Positions 26,484 through 35,495 of a DNA stretch of 64,000 nt are shown here, one piece after another. The notes beneath the pieces were generated by a model, which was given only the letters and a program-made list of their open reading frames with translations, did no database searches and was not told where the DNA came from. The stretch covers positions 351,117-415,116 of the forward strand of contig NZ_AUCM01000003.1 in NCBI RefSeq assembly GCF_000429765.1, given 5' to 3'. Position numbers and translations under genes: made by a program. Position 1 is the first letter of the stretch; each line of letters starts with the position of its first letter. This stretch comes from Gemmobacter nectariphilus DSM 15620 (lineage in GTDB: Bacteria > Pseudomonadota > Alphaproteobacteria > Rhodobacterales > Rhodobacteraceae).

Positions 26484-27752
26484 TCACTTGCCGGTCTTCT
26501 TGAACTCTTCCGAGTATTTGCGGACCTCTTCCCAGACCACGTCCTGGTTGGCGCTGAACCAGTCGGTGGCAGGCACGAACCTGGCGCCGTCCCAGCGTGC
26601 GATGCGGGCGCGGCCGCCGCCCTGATGGTCCTCGGGCGTGATGGTCGTGGGCGGGATCATGCCTTCGGCGGTGAACTCCTTGATCGAGGTCAGGCCCGCG
26701 TTCAGCCATTCCCCCGTCACCGGGCCGTTCGGCGCGATTTCGACCGCACGGCGCACGCCTTCCAGCATCAGGGCGGCCAGCATCACGCCATAGTTGTAAT
26801 AGCTGGTGCCCACCTTGTCCTCGGGGCCCGCGCCCTTGCCGGCGCCCACGACCTCCTTGAGGATGTCCTGGATGATCTTGGGATCGCGGCCCGAGGCGCA
26901 GGGTTCCACCTTGATGACCCCGACCGTCTGGTCGGCGCCCACGACCTGCATGTCGGATTCCGACAGCCAGACCGAGGACGAGACGCGGTTCATGTCCAGC
27001 CCGTTGCGCACGGCTTCGGTCAGCGCGACGGTCTGCCCGACCGCAGCCCCCCAGAACATCGTCCAGTCAGGCCGCGCGCGGCGGACCTGCGGCCAGATCG
27101 CCGACTGATCGTTGCCCGGCGGGGTATAGGGGAAGGCTTGCAGCTTGAAGCCCTCTTTTGCCGCCAGCTTTTCAAGGATCGGCAGCGGCTCCTTGCCAAA
27201 GGGCGTGTCGATATGGACGAAGCAGATCGTCTTGCCCTGAAGCGAGCCGCCATCTTGCTGCTTGAAGAAGTCGATCAGCAGGCCCGCCTGGGTCCAGTAG
27301 TTGGGCGACATCGGCAGCACATAGGGAAAGGCCGTACCGTCCGCCGCGTCCGAGCGGCCCGAGAAGGCGGTGATCAGGTTGATCTTGTCTTCCAGCGCGC
27401 GCGGGACCAGTGCACGGGCGACCGGGGTGGACAGCGGGTCGATCAGCACGGCGCCCTGGGCCTTGGCGCGCTCATAGGCCTCGATGGCGCGGGGCTGGTC
27501 GTTGGCGTGATCGCTGACGTCAGGTTCGATCATGTAGCCGCCGATCCCGCCACGGCCATTGATCAGGCTGATGTAGTCGCGCTGCCCCTGGCTGTATTCC
27601 GAGGTGACGAAGGTGTAGATCTTGGTGAAATCTTGCGGGAAGGCGAATTTGATCGTCTTGCTGCCTTGCGCAAGGGCCACGCGGGCGCCGAGCTGGCTGG
27701 CAAGCGCTGCGACGGCTGCGCCGGTCAGCATGGTGCGTCGTGTCAGGCTCAT
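26484..27752 (-). CDS. Liv-type ABC importer substrate-binding protein
   Basis: This 422-residue periplasmic-binding protein has a twin-arginine-like signal (LTRRTMLTGAAVAALASQLGARVALAQ). A Peripla_BP_6 fold follows (FAFPQDFTKIYTF, YISLINGRGGIGGY, and PRAIEAYERAKAQGAVLIDPLSTPVARALVP). In the family such proteins bind branched-chain amino acids, amides or aromatic and aliphatic acids. ATG 27752 has GGGAGGAAC upstream. The neighbouring CoA ligase suggests a carboxylic acid substrate. Confidence 0.9.
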   Translation of the reverse strand: MSLTRRTMLTGAAVAALASQLGARVALAQGSKTIKFAFPQDFTKIYTFVTSEYSQGQRDYISLINGRGGIGGYMIEPDVSDHANDQPRAIEAYERAKAQGAVLIDPLSTPVARALVPRALEDKINLITAFSGRSDAADGTAFPYVLPMSPNYWTQAGLLIDFFKQQDGGSLQGKTICFVHIDTPFGKEPLPILEKLAAKEGFKLQAFPYTPPGNDQSAIWPQVRRARPDWTMFWGAAVGQTVALTEAVRNGLDMNRVSSSVWLSESDMQVVGADQTVGVIKVEPCASGRDPKIIQDILKEVVGAGKGAGPEDKVGTSYYNYGVMLAALMLEGVRRAVEIAPNGPVTGEWLNAGLTSIKEFTAEGMIPPTTITPEDHQGGGRARIARWDGARFVPATDWFSANQDVVWEEVRKYSEEFKKTGK

Positions 27753-27776
27753 GTCAGTTCCTCCCATTGTCGTTCA

Positions 27777-28850
27777 TCACTGCCGGGCGTGGCGGAAGGG
27801 CCAGACCAGGAAGTAATTCCGTATGTTGTTGTAGATTTTCGCCAGCCCCAGCGGCTCGATCAGCAAGAAGCCCATGATCAGCGCGCCATACAGCATCAGC
27901 GGCAGATGGGCGCGCAGGTCGATCGGGATGGCCAGTCCGAACTGATCGGCGCCCCAGCTGATCAGCTGGTTCAGCACGATCGGCGCGAACAGGATCAGCC
28001 CGACCCCCAGGAAGACGCCCAGAACGCTGCCCAGCCCGCCGACGATCACCATGGCGACCAGCTGGATCGACAGATCCAGATGGAACTGGTCGGGCGAGAT
28101 GGTGCGATAGTAGCACACCGCCAGCACCGCCCCCGTCATGCCGCCAATGAACGACGATACCCAGAAGGCCAGCAGCTTGTAGCGGAACGGATCGACCCCG
28201 ATGATCGAGGCGGCATAGTCCTTTTCCCGCACCGCGGCCAGCGCCCGCCCGAACGAGGTGCGGCGCACGTTCAGCATGAACAGCGTCAGCACGGTGCAGA
28301 TCGCCAGCGCGACATAATAGGGGGCGTTGTCCCCCTCGACCGCAATGCCAAGAAAGCTGACACGGGGCACCGCCAGCGCCGCCTGGCTGCCACCCGAGAT
28401 GGCCGGAAACTGCACGATGACGAAATCGACGATATACTGCATGGCCAGTGTCGCCATCGCCAGATACAGGCCCTTGACCCGCAGGGCAGCCGCCCCGAAG
28501 ATCACGCCAACCGCCGCCGCCGCGACCCCGCCAAGGATCATCGCCAGCTCGAACGGCACCCCGGCGCGCATCGCATGGACCGAGGCATAGGCGCCGATCC
28601 CGATCACCGCGCCATAGCCCAGGTGAATCTGCCCCGCGCCCCCCATCAGCAGGTTCAGCCCCATGGCGGCCATCGACCAGATGATCAGCGGCAACAGGTA
28701 GCTGATGATATAGAGCCGGTCGATCAGGAAGGGCGCCGCGATCAGCAGGGCCAGGATGACCGCGACCGTCCAGCGATCCGCCGGCAGACGCCAGATCCGG
28801 CGTTCGTCCTGATAGCGGGTGAAGCTGATCCCGGCCTTGCGGAAGAACAT
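27777..28850 (-). CDS. Liv-type ABC importer permease (LivM-like)
   Basis: This 357-residue permease has about ten hydrophobic segments. The family-typical GLNLLMGGAGQIHLGYGAVIGIGAY and the loop GRALAAVREKDYAASIIGVDPFRYKLLAFWVSSFIGGM contact the ATPase. ATG 28850 follows the livH stop by one base. Confidence 0.92.
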   Translation of the reverse strand: MFFRKAGISFTRYQDERRIWRLPADRWTVAVILALLIAAPFLIDRLYIISYLLPLIIWSMAAMGLNLLMGGAGQIHLGYGAVIGIGAYASVHAMRAGVPFELAMILGGVAAAAVGVIFGAAALRVKGLYLAMATLAMQYIVDFVIVQFPAISGGSQAALAVPRVSFLGIAVEGDNAPYYVALAICTVLTLFMLNVRRTSFGRALAAVREKDYAASIIGVDPFRYKLLAFWVSSFIGGMTGAVLAVCYYRTISPDQFHLDLSIQLVAMVIVGGLGSVLGVFLGVGLILFAPIVLNQLISWGADQFGLAIPIDLRAHLPLMLYGALIMGFLLIEPLGLAKIYNNIRNYFLVWPFRHARQ

Positions 28851-28851
28851 G

Positions 28852-29739
28852 TCACACCCTTTCGATATGTTCGCGGCCAAAGAGGCCATGAGGACGGAAC
28901 AGCAGCGTCATCAGGATGATGACCGAGGCCACGACATCGCGCGTGCCGCCGCCGACGATGGGGTCCAGAATGCCGGTCGCCATGCTTTCGGCGAGGCCCA
29001 CGATGACCCCCGCGACCAGAACGCCCACGATGCTGTCCAGCCCGCCCAGAATGGCAATCGCCAGCGCCTTGATCAGCAGCAGCGACAGCGACCAGTCCAC
29101 GCCCTGCGTCGCGCCCCACAGCACGCCCGAGGTGGTCGCCATGGTGGCCGACATGCCCCAGGCCACCGCAATCGCCTGTTCGACCTTGATGCCCACCGAC
29201 CAGCTCGCGGTCTGGTTGTCGCTGACCGCCCGCATGATGATGCCAAAGCGCGAGTTGAAGAACAGGATCGACAGCAAGATCAGCCCCAGCGACACGCCGC
29301 CCCCGATCAGGATCGCCCGGTTCAGGAACAGATCGCCCAGAAAGACCGGTGCGTTCGGGATCCCAAGGTTCAGCCGCTTGACCGCCGCGCCAAAGAGGCC
29401 GGGCATCACGCCGCGCAGCAGAATCTCCAGCCCGATGGTCAGCATGATCACCATGATCACCGGCTGGCCGATCATGCGCCGCAGCGCCACACGCTCGATG
29501 GCGGCGCCAAAGGCGAACATGATCGCAATGGCCAGCGGGATTGCCGCCCACATCGGCAGGCCAAGGCTGCCGGCCAGGATGACGACCACATAGGCCCCCA
29601 TCATCGCCAGCGCGCCCTGCGCCATGTTGGCAATGCCCGATGTCTTGTAGATCAGCACGATACCGGCGGCGAGCAGGGCATACATCAGCCCGACGAACAC
29701 GCCGTTCACCGCCAGTTCCGCAAGCAGGATCATGTCCAT
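28852..29739 (-). CDS. Liv-type ABC importer permease (LivH-like)
   Basis: This 295-residue permease has eight or so hydrophobic segments. It carries NGVFVGLMYALLAAGIVLIYKTSGIANMAQGALAMMGAY and the cytoplasmic loop IIMRAVSDNQTASWSVGIKVEQAIAVAWGMSATMA. GGGAGGT inside the end of the preceding ligase gene serves as ribosome site. It pairs with the LivM-like permease. Confidence 0.92.
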   Translation of the reverse strand: MDMILLAELAVNGVFVGLMYALLAAGIVLIYKTSGIANMAQGALAMMGAYVVVILAGSLGLPMWAAIPLAIAIMFAFGAAIERVALRRMIGQPVIMVIMLTIGLEILLRGVMPGLFGAAVKRLNLGIPNAPVFLGDLFLNRAILIGGGVSLGLILLSILFFNSRFGIIMRAVSDNQTASWSVGIKVEQAIAVAWGMSATMATTSGVLWGATQGVDWSLSLLLIKALAIAILGGLDSIVGVLVAGVIVGLAESMATGILDPIVGGGTRDVVASVIILMTLLFRPHGLFGREHIERV

Positions 29740-29742
29740 CGC

Positions 29743-31680
29743 TCAGACCTCCCGGATGCTCAGGTTGCGGCTCAGCGTGCCCTGCCGGCCATCTTCATAG
29801 GTGATCTTCGCGTCAAAGGTGACGTCCCGCGATCCATCGTAAAGCGCGTCCACAAGCCGCGCATAGGTCTGCTCGATCACCTTGCGGCGCAGCTTGCGGG
29901 TGCGGGTGATTTCGCCATCATCGGCGTCAAAATCCTTGTGCAGGTTGACAAATCGGCGAATGCGCAGGCCCTCGGGTTGCAATTCGTTGACGCGGGCGAT
30001 CTCGGCGGTGATCAGGGCGATCACCTCGGGCTTTTGCGACAGTTCGGCATAGCTGGAATAGGACAGCGCGCGCTGTTCGGCCCAGTGGCCCGTCGCCTCG
30101 TAGTCGATGCAGACGATGGCGGTCAGCTGGTCGCGCCCGGCGCCCAGCACGGCCACATTGCGGATATAGGGCGAGAATTTCAGCCGGTTCTCGATGAAGG
30201 TCGGGATGAACCGCTCGCCCTGCGCGGTCTGGACCAGTTCACTGACGCGGCCCAGCACCACCAGATCGCCATTGGCATCCAGCCGGCCCGCATCGCCGGT
30301 GCGCAGGAAACGGTCGGGGGTCAGCGCCTCGGCCGTCGCCTCGGGGTTGTCGGCATAGCCATGGAACACCGAGGCCGAGCGGATCAGGATCTCGCCATTG
30401 TCGTCGATCCGGACCTCGACCCCCGGCATGGCGCGGCCGACGGTGTCGATGCGCACATGGCCTTCGACCTGGGCGGCGGTCAGGGCGCAGGTTTCGGTCT
30501 GGCCATAGAACTGCTTGAGTCGGATCCCCAGCGCGCGAAAGAACAGAAATGTATCCTCGCCCATCGCCTCGCCGCCGGTAAAGGCGCGTTCGGCCCGCGA
30601 CAGGCCCAGCCAGTCCTTGAGCGGGGCATAGATCAGCAGGTTGCCGACCCATTCGCGTGCCGATTCCAGCGCGGTCGGGCGATGACCCTTCAGGCGCTTG
30701 CGCTCCAGCTCGATGGCGCGGGGGATGAACCAGTCGAACAGGCGGCGTTTCAAGGGCGTCGAATCCGCCATGCCGACCTGAATGCGTGTAAGCATCGCAT
30801 CCCAGGCCCTTGGTGCGGCAAGATAAAACGTCGGCGCCACCTCGCGCAGGTCATGCAGCGCGGTTTCGGCGCGTTCGGGAATGTTGATCACCGCTTGCAA
30901 CAGCACCCCGGCCGCCAGCGAGAACACGAAGTCCCCGACCCAGGCCGTTGGCAGATAGGCAAAAAGCGTCTCGCCCTTGCGGAAATATCCCCCTGCCTCG
31001 GCATTGGCGATGCCGCCGGTGATGTTGGAATGGCGCAAGGGAATGCCCTTGGCCAGCCCCGTGGTGCCCGACGAATACAGCAGCACCGCAATGTCATCGG
31101 CCCCGGCGCGGCCGACCAGATCGGCCGCCAGCCCCGGTTCCGCCGCCAGCCGCGCGCGGCCCCTGGCGGCAATGTCGGTCAGCGCGACCAGCCCCGGATC
31201 GGTGTAATGTGCCATCCCGCGCGGATCGTCATAGACGATGGTTTTCGGCCGCCCGATCCGCCCGCGCAGCTCCAGCAGCTTGTCCACCTGTTCCTGATCC
31301 TCGGCCAGCGCAATATCGGGATCGCCAAAGCGGACGAAGTTCCTGAATTCTTCAACCGGCACATCGGGATAGACCGGCGAGGGATAGGCGCGCAGCGCAT
31401 TCGCGGCCAGCATGGCGAAATAGATCGCCGCACGGTTGTCGCCCACCACGGTCAGCGCATGACCAGGCGCAAGGCCGATGCTTTCGAAACCGGCGGCCAG
31501 GGCCAGCACCTCGTCCAGCACCTGAACCCAGGTCCATTCGCGCCAGATGCCATATTCGCGTTCGCGAAACCCCGGTTTGCCGCCCGCCTGCGCCGCATTG
31601 GCGGCCAGCGCAGCCACCAGCGTGGCCGGCGCGCCACGCTCGTTCACGGGCCAGCCGGTGATCTTGCCCTGCACGCTCAT
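29743..31680 (-). CDS. Long-chain-type acyl-CoA ligase within the importer operon
   Basis: This 645-residue AMP-binding enzyme has the P-loop LLYSSGTTGLAKG, an A5-type motif (QFYGQTETCALT), the hinge (RFLRTGDAGRLDANGDLVVLGR) and a C-terminal domain with TRTRKLRRKVI. It resembles the FadD15/long-chain class, with an extended linker around residues 330-400. It activates a carboxylic acid to its CoA ester, probably the acid brought in by the surrounding ABC importer. I chose ATG 31680, which overlaps livG by four bases. Confidence 0.88.
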   Translation of the reverse strand: MSVQGKITGWPVNERGAPATLVAALAANAAQAGGKPGFREREYGIWREWTWVQVLDEVLALAAGFESIGLAPGHALTVVGDNRAAIYFAMLAANALRAYPSPVYPDVPVEEFRNFVRFGDPDIALAEDQEQVDKLLELRGRIGRPKTIVYDDPRGMAHYTDPGLVALTDIAARGRARLAAEPGLAADLVGRAGADDIAVLLYSSGTTGLAKGIPLRHSNITGGIANAEAGGYFRKGETLFAYLPTAWVGDFVFSLAAGVLLQAVINIPERAETALHDLREVAPTFYLAAPRAWDAMLTRIQVGMADSTPLKRRLFDWFIPRAIELERKRLKGHRPTALESAREWVGNLLIYAPLKDWLGLSRAERAFTGGEAMGEDTFLFFRALGIRLKQFYGQTETCALTAAQVEGHVRIDTVGRAMPGVEVRIDDNGEILIRSASVFHGYADNPEATAEALTPDRFLRTGDAGRLDANGDLVVLGRVSELVQTAQGERFIPTFIENRLKFSPYIRNVAVLGAGRDQLTAIVCIDYEATGHWAEQRALSYSSYAELSQKPEVIALITAEIARVNELQPEGLRIRRFVNLHKDFDADDGEITRTRKLRRKVIEQTYARLVDALYDGSRDVTFDAKITYEDGRQGTLSRNLSIREV

Positions 31681-32489
31681 GCCGTGCCCCCCGCATGGCG
31701 GGCAGCCGCACGCGCGCCCAGATAGGCGGTGATCACGGCCGGATCCGCGATGGTCGATTTCGGCTCGCCCTGCGCGATCACCTCGCCATAGGACAGCACC
31801 GTCACATGGTCGCACAGCGCCGTCACCACATCCATGTGATGCTCGATCAGCAAGATGGTCACGTCGCGTTCATCCCGCGCATCCAGGATGAAGCGGGCGA
31901 TGTATTCCTTTTCTTCCTGGTTCATGCCGGCCATCGGCTCGTCCAGGATCAGGAACCGCGGCTCGGCCACCAGCGCGCGCGCCAGTTCCACGCGCTTTTG
32001 CAGCCCCATGGGGATCACGTCGACAGGTTCGTCCCGGATGTCCTGAAGCTGCATGAAGTCGATGATTTCCTCGACCACGCGGCGATGGGCCAGCTCTTCG
32101 CGCTGCGCCCAGACCCAGTAGAACAGCGTCGCCAGCGAGGAGGGGTGCATATGCGTGTGGCGCCCGACCAGGATGTTGTCCAGCACGCTCATGCCCTTGA
32201 ACAGCGCAAGGTTCTGAAAGGTGCGCGCCACGCCCTTTTTCGCCACCTTGTGCGGGGCAAGGCCGGTGATGCGTTCGCCGAACAGGTCCACCTGACCGGC
32301 ATTCGGCGGGTAAAACCCGGTCATCACATTGACCATCGTCGTCTTGCCCGATCCGTTCGGGCCGACAAGGCCGAAGATCTGGCCCTGATGCACCTCGACA
32401 TCGACCCCTTTCAGCGCCTTGAGGCCACCGAACGAGCGTTCGATCCCGGTGCAGCGCAGCACCGGCGCGTCGGATCTGCGCTCAGCCAT
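31677..32489 (-). CDS. Liv-type ABC transporter ATPase (LivG-like)
   Basis: This 270-residue ATPase has Walker A GPNGSGKTT, the LivG-specific insert VARTFQNLALFKGMSVLDNILVG and Walker B FLILDEPMAGMN. The switch segment is LLIEHHMDVV. The signature reads IPMGLQKRVELARAL, a variant common in LivG. It is the first gene of the operon livG-ligase-livH-livM-binding protein-livF-DUF169, probably ending with tetR. Confidence 0.92.
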   Translation of the reverse strand: MAERRSDAPVLRCTGIERSFGGLKALKGVDVEVHQGQIFGLVGPNGSGKTTMVNVMTGFYPPNAGQVDLFGERITGLAPHKVAKKGVARTFQNLALFKGMSVLDNILVGRHTHMHPSSLATLFYWVWAQREELAHRRVVEEIIDFMQLQDIRDEPVDVIPMGLQKRVELARALVAEPRFLILDEPMAGMNQEEKEYIARFILDARDERDVTILLIEHHMDVVTALCDHVTVLSYGEVIAQGEPKSTIADPAVITAYLGARAAARHAGGTA

Positions 32490-32532
32490 GAGCGATCATG
32501 GCGCGCGAGGCGCCGGATTTGGCGATTGTCGT

Positions 32533-32625
32533 GAGAACCACGTTCTCCTCCCTGAAATCGTGGTGTCGGGTGCGGCCCTGGGCCGTCTTGCGCTTATTTG
32601 AACCCGTTTCATTTATTTCTGTCAA
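32533..32625 (-). promoter_or_regulatory. Candidate promoter and operator of the importer operon
   Basis: On the minus strand TTGACA (32625-32620) and TCAAAT (32601-32596) are 18 bases apart. About 50 bases downstream lies a perfect palindrome GAGAAC-CAC-GTTCTC (32533-32547), a plausible repressor site between promoter and livG. The rest of the divergent region (32490-32769) holds no gene. Confidence 0.4.
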
Positions 32626-32769
32626 GCGGCTTGTTTCCCAGCAATGCAAGCGCAGAAACCGGCGTTTTCACTTGCAGAATTGACGTCATTTCGCCAGTGT
32701 TCGCCGCGATATTGATGAACATGCTTCAGGAAGGCGCGTCTCAAGTGCCTTTCCGATCAGGAGGGGACC

Positions 32770-33945
32770 ATGACGACAGGGGGCAATGCAACCGCGCGCA
32801 ACGAGGCCGGGATGGCGGCGCTGGCCCAGACGATTCGGGCCGCGCGGGCAGGGGTGCCCTGGTGGGCCAAGCGGCTGCCCGATCCGGGGCCAGGGCCGAT
32901 GACGCCCGAGGCGCTGGCCCGCTTGCCCCTGCTGCGCAAGGCCGATCTTCCGGCGCTGCAGGCGGGCGAGCCGCCCTTTGGCGGCCTCGCGGCCCGGCCG
33001 GCGTCGGGGTTTGCGCGGCTGTTCCTGTCGCCCGGGCCGATCTGCGAGCCGGGCGAGGGCGCCGATTCGGGCGCCGCCCGTGCCTTGCAGGCGGCGGGGT
33101 TCGGGGCAGGGGACATCTTGCTGAACACCTTCGGCTATCACCTGACCCCGGCGGGGCTGATGTTTGACGACGCGGCACGCGCGGCCGGGGCGGCGGTGAT
33201 CCCCGCCGGCGGCGGCAATACCGATCAGATCGTCACGGCGATGCGCGCCTATCGCCCCACGGCCTATGCGGGCACGCCGGATTACCTGAACATCCTGCTC
33301 AAGGCGGCGGATGCTGCCGATGTGCCGGTGGCGCTAAGCCGCGCCTTCCTGACGGGTGCTGCGCTGCCGGCCAGCCTGCGGGCGGCCTTTGCGGCCCGCC
33401 GCATCGAGGTGTTCGAGCTTTATGGCACGGCCGAACTTGGCATCCTGGCCTATGAGACCCCGGCCCATGACGGCATGGTGGTGAATGATGGCTTCTGGCC
33501 CGAGATCGTCACCCCCGGCACCGGCGATCCCTTGCCAGAGGGCGAGGTGGGCGAGCTGATCGTCACCCCCTATCGCAGCGGCTATCCGCTGATCCGCTTT
33601 GCCACCGGCGACCTGACGGCGATCGTGCCCGCGCCCGACGGGACCGCGCGCCTGCGCGGCTGGCTGGGGCGCGCGGACGATGCGGTCAAGGTCAAGGGCA
33701 TGTTCTTGCGCCCCGGCATGCTGGCCGAGGTGCTGGCCGCCGTCCCGATCCCCCGCGCCCGCTTCGTGATCGACCGCCTGGATGAACGCGACCGCCTGAC
33801 CCTCGAGGTCGAGGGCACCGAGACCCCCGCGCAGTCCACGGCACTGCACGACGCCGTGCGCCGCGTCACCCGGCTGGGCTGCGATCTGCGCTGGTGCCCG
33901 CCCGGCTCCCTGCCGCAAGGGTCTGCGATGGTCGATCTGCGCTGA
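32770..33945 (+). CDS. PaaK-like (phenylacetate-CoA ligase family) protein
   Basis: This 391-residue member of the adenylate-forming superfamily is shaped like PaaK (YAGTPDYLNILL, ELYGTAELGILAYET, PLIRFATGDLT, DDAVKVKGMFLRPG). The usual P-loop SSGTTGKPT is replaced by FLSPGPICEPG, and the protein is short at the N-terminus. ATP use is therefore uncertain, or it uses a different loop. It is divergent from the importer operon and may share its substrate. A strong ribosome site (CAGGAGGGGACC) precedes ATG. Confidence 0.8.
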   Translation: MTTGGNATARNEAGMAALAQTIRAARAGVPWWAKRLPDPGPGPMTPEALARLPLLRKADLPALQAGEPPFGGLAARPASGFARLFLSPGPICEPGEGADSGAARALQAAGFGAGDILLNTFGYHLTPAGLMFDDAARAAGAAVIPAGGGNTDQIVTAMRAYRPTAYAGTPDYLNILLKAADAADVPVALSRAFLTGAALPASLRAAFAARRIEVFELYGTAELGILAYETPAHDGMVVNDGFWPEIVTPGTGDPLPEGEVGELIVTPYRSGYPLIRFATGDLTAIVPAPDGTARLRGWLGRADDAVKVKGMFLRPGMLAEVLAAVPIPRARFVIDRLDERDRLTLEVEGTETPAQSTALHDAVRRVTRLGCDLRWCPPGSLPQGSAMVDLR

Positions 33946-34010
33946 TCCCCTCTGGTCCCCGGCGGGCTGCGCGCATAGCCTGCACGCGTCGCAACCCGCC
34001 GGAAACGCCC

Positions 34011-35225
34011 ATGACCCGACCCGCCCTTGCCGACTGGCTGTCGCAGACCAACGATGTGACCCAGGTCTTTCTGGCCGCCGGTCAGATCCCCGATCTGATC
34101 AACATGGCAGGCGGTCTGCCCGACCCCGCGCTCTGGCCGGTGGATCAGATTGCCGGCCTGACCGACCGGATCATCCGCGACCATCCGGCGCAGGCGCTTG
34201 GCTATAGCCCCATCGAAGGCCTGCCCGAGCTGCGCGATGCGATCGCCGCGCGCTTCTCGCGGCCGGGGCTGGCGCTAAGGCGCGACAATGTGCTGATCAC
34301 CACAGGCGGGATGCAGGCGCTCGATCTGCTGGGCAAGGTGCTGCTGAACCCCGGCGGGATCATCGCGGCGCAATCCCCGACCTATCTGGGCGCGCTCGAT
34401 GCCTGGCGCCCGCGCGCGCCCAGCTACCGGCCGATGCACCTTGGCGCCAACGGGTTCGACCCGCTTGCGGCGCTGCAAGGCGCGCAATTCGCCTATACGG
34501 TGCCGAATTTCTCCAACCCCACCGGGCGGCTGGTTCCGGTGGGCGAACGTCAGGCGCTGCTGGATGCGGCGCGCGGCACCGGCACCTGGCTGGTCGAGGA
34601 CGACCCCTACGGCACGCTTTGTTATGACGGCCCGCCGCTGCCGCGCATCCTTGATCTGGCAGCGACGGGGGGCGCCTATGATGGCCCGGTGATCTATCTT
34701 GGCACGCTGTCCAAGGAACTCGCGCCCGGCTTTCGCATCGGCTGGGTGATCGCAGCGCCCCGGATGATCGCCGCCCTGACCACGGCGAAACAAGGGTCCG
34801 ACATGTGCACCAGCGGCCTTTGCCAGATGATCGCCCTGCGCGCCTTCCAGACCGGCCTGACCGAACAGATCCTGCCCCGGGTGCTGGACACCTACCGCCA
34901 GCGCCGCGATGCGCTCTGTGCCGCGATGGACCGCCACCTTGCCCCATTCCTTGACTGGCAAATCCCGCAAGGCGGCATGTTCGTCTGGGCCACCGCCCGT
35001 GATCCCCGGCTCGATACCGACCGGCTGCTGCGCGCAGCCCTCGATCATGGCGTCTGCATCACCCCCGGCAGCACCTTTGACCCGATGGGTCAGGATCGCC
35101 GCTCGGTCCGCATCAACTTTACCCTCAACCCCCAGGACCGCCTTGCCGAGGGAACCCGCCGCCTTGCCAAGGCCATCGCTTCCACGCTTGCAGATGGCCA
35201 GACCGCGTCCAGCATTTCGCCTTGA
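34011..35225 (+). CDS. PLP-dependent aminotransferase (LysN/2-aminoadipate type)
   Basis: This 404-residue fold-type I aminotransferase starts near the substrate-gate segment INMAGGLPDPALWP. It has LGYSPIEGLPELRDAIA, the FSNPTGR motif (Asn for PLP), VEDDPYG and the PLP Lys in GTLSKELAPGFRIGW. It lacks the GntR DNA-binding domain of MocR regulators, so it is an enzyme. The likely substrate is a branched-chain, aromatic or 2-aminoadipate amino acid. I chose ATG 34011. Confidence 0.87.
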   Translation: MTRPALADWLSQTNDVTQVFLAAGQIPDLINMAGGLPDPALWPVDQIAGLTDRIIRDHPAQALGYSPIEGLPELRDAIAARFSRPGLALRRDNVLITTGGMQALDLLGKVLLNPGGIIAAQSPTYLGALDAWRPRAPSYRPMHLGANGFDPLAALQGAQFAYTVPNFSNPTGRLVPVGERQALLDAARGTGTWLVEDDPYGTLCYDGPPLPRILDLAATGGAYDGPVIYLGTLSKELAPGFRIGWVIAAPRMIAALTTAKQGSDMCTSGLCQMIALRAFQTGLTEQILPRVLDTYRQRRDALCAAMDRHLAPFLDWQIPQGGMFVWATARDPRLDTDRLLRAALDHGVCITPGSTFDPMGQDRRSVRINFTLNPQDRLAEGTRRLAKAIASTLADGQTASSISP

Positions 35226-35290
35226 TCCAAATATCCTCGGGGGGTGAAGTGGCCGACTGGCCACGAGGGGGGCAGACAGCCCCCCTTTGC
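35225..35290 (-). repeat. Dispersed hairpin element, copy 4 (inverted)
   Basis: On the minus strand two stems, GCCCCCCT/AGGGGGGC (35266-35286) and GTGGCC-gact-GGCCAC (35249-35264), lead to the core CGAGGATATTTGGATC (35227-35240). It is oriented with the small membrane-protein gene upstream of it on the minus strand. For plus-strand transcripts the AGGGGGGC...GCCCCCCTTT stem may end the aminotransferase mRNA. Confidence 0.55.
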
Positions 35291-35300
35291 GCCCTTACCG

Positions 35301-35444
35301 CTATCGCACCAACAGGGCGGCAAGCGGCAAGACCAGCCCCGCCAAAGCCATCGCCCAAGGCCCGGCAAGCATGATCGCGCCCACCGTGGCACCGCCCGCC
35401 AGGATCACCAGCGCCAGCAGTTTCAGATAAAGACCGACCGGCAT
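35301..35444 (-). CDS. Small membrane protein, 47 residues
   Basis: This short gene runs from ATG 35444 to TAG 35301 with AGGGGG seven bases upstream. The peptide starts MPVGLYLKLLALVILAGG and contains two hydrophobic stretches (about residues 5-27 and 31-46) with almost no charged residues apart from Lys8 and the final Arg. It sits 51 bases after purC on the same strand and is followed directly by a terminal hairpin element, which supports it being real. The function is unknown. Confidence 0.6.
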   Translation of the reverse strand: MPVGLYLKLLALVILAGGATVGAIMLAGPWAMALAGLVLPLAALLVR

Positions 35445-35495
35445 CGTTCGCCCCCTTTCCCCTCAGATGGGAACGATGGGCGCTGGCGCCAAGCC

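Noticed and set aside
28819-31725. 968-codon plus-strand frame
   Set aside because: It is antisense to the LivH permease and CoA ligase genes, whose motifs are intact.
34011-35225. MocR-type transcription regulator
   Set aside because: The protein begins directly with the aminotransferase fold and has no GntR helix-turn-helix domain.
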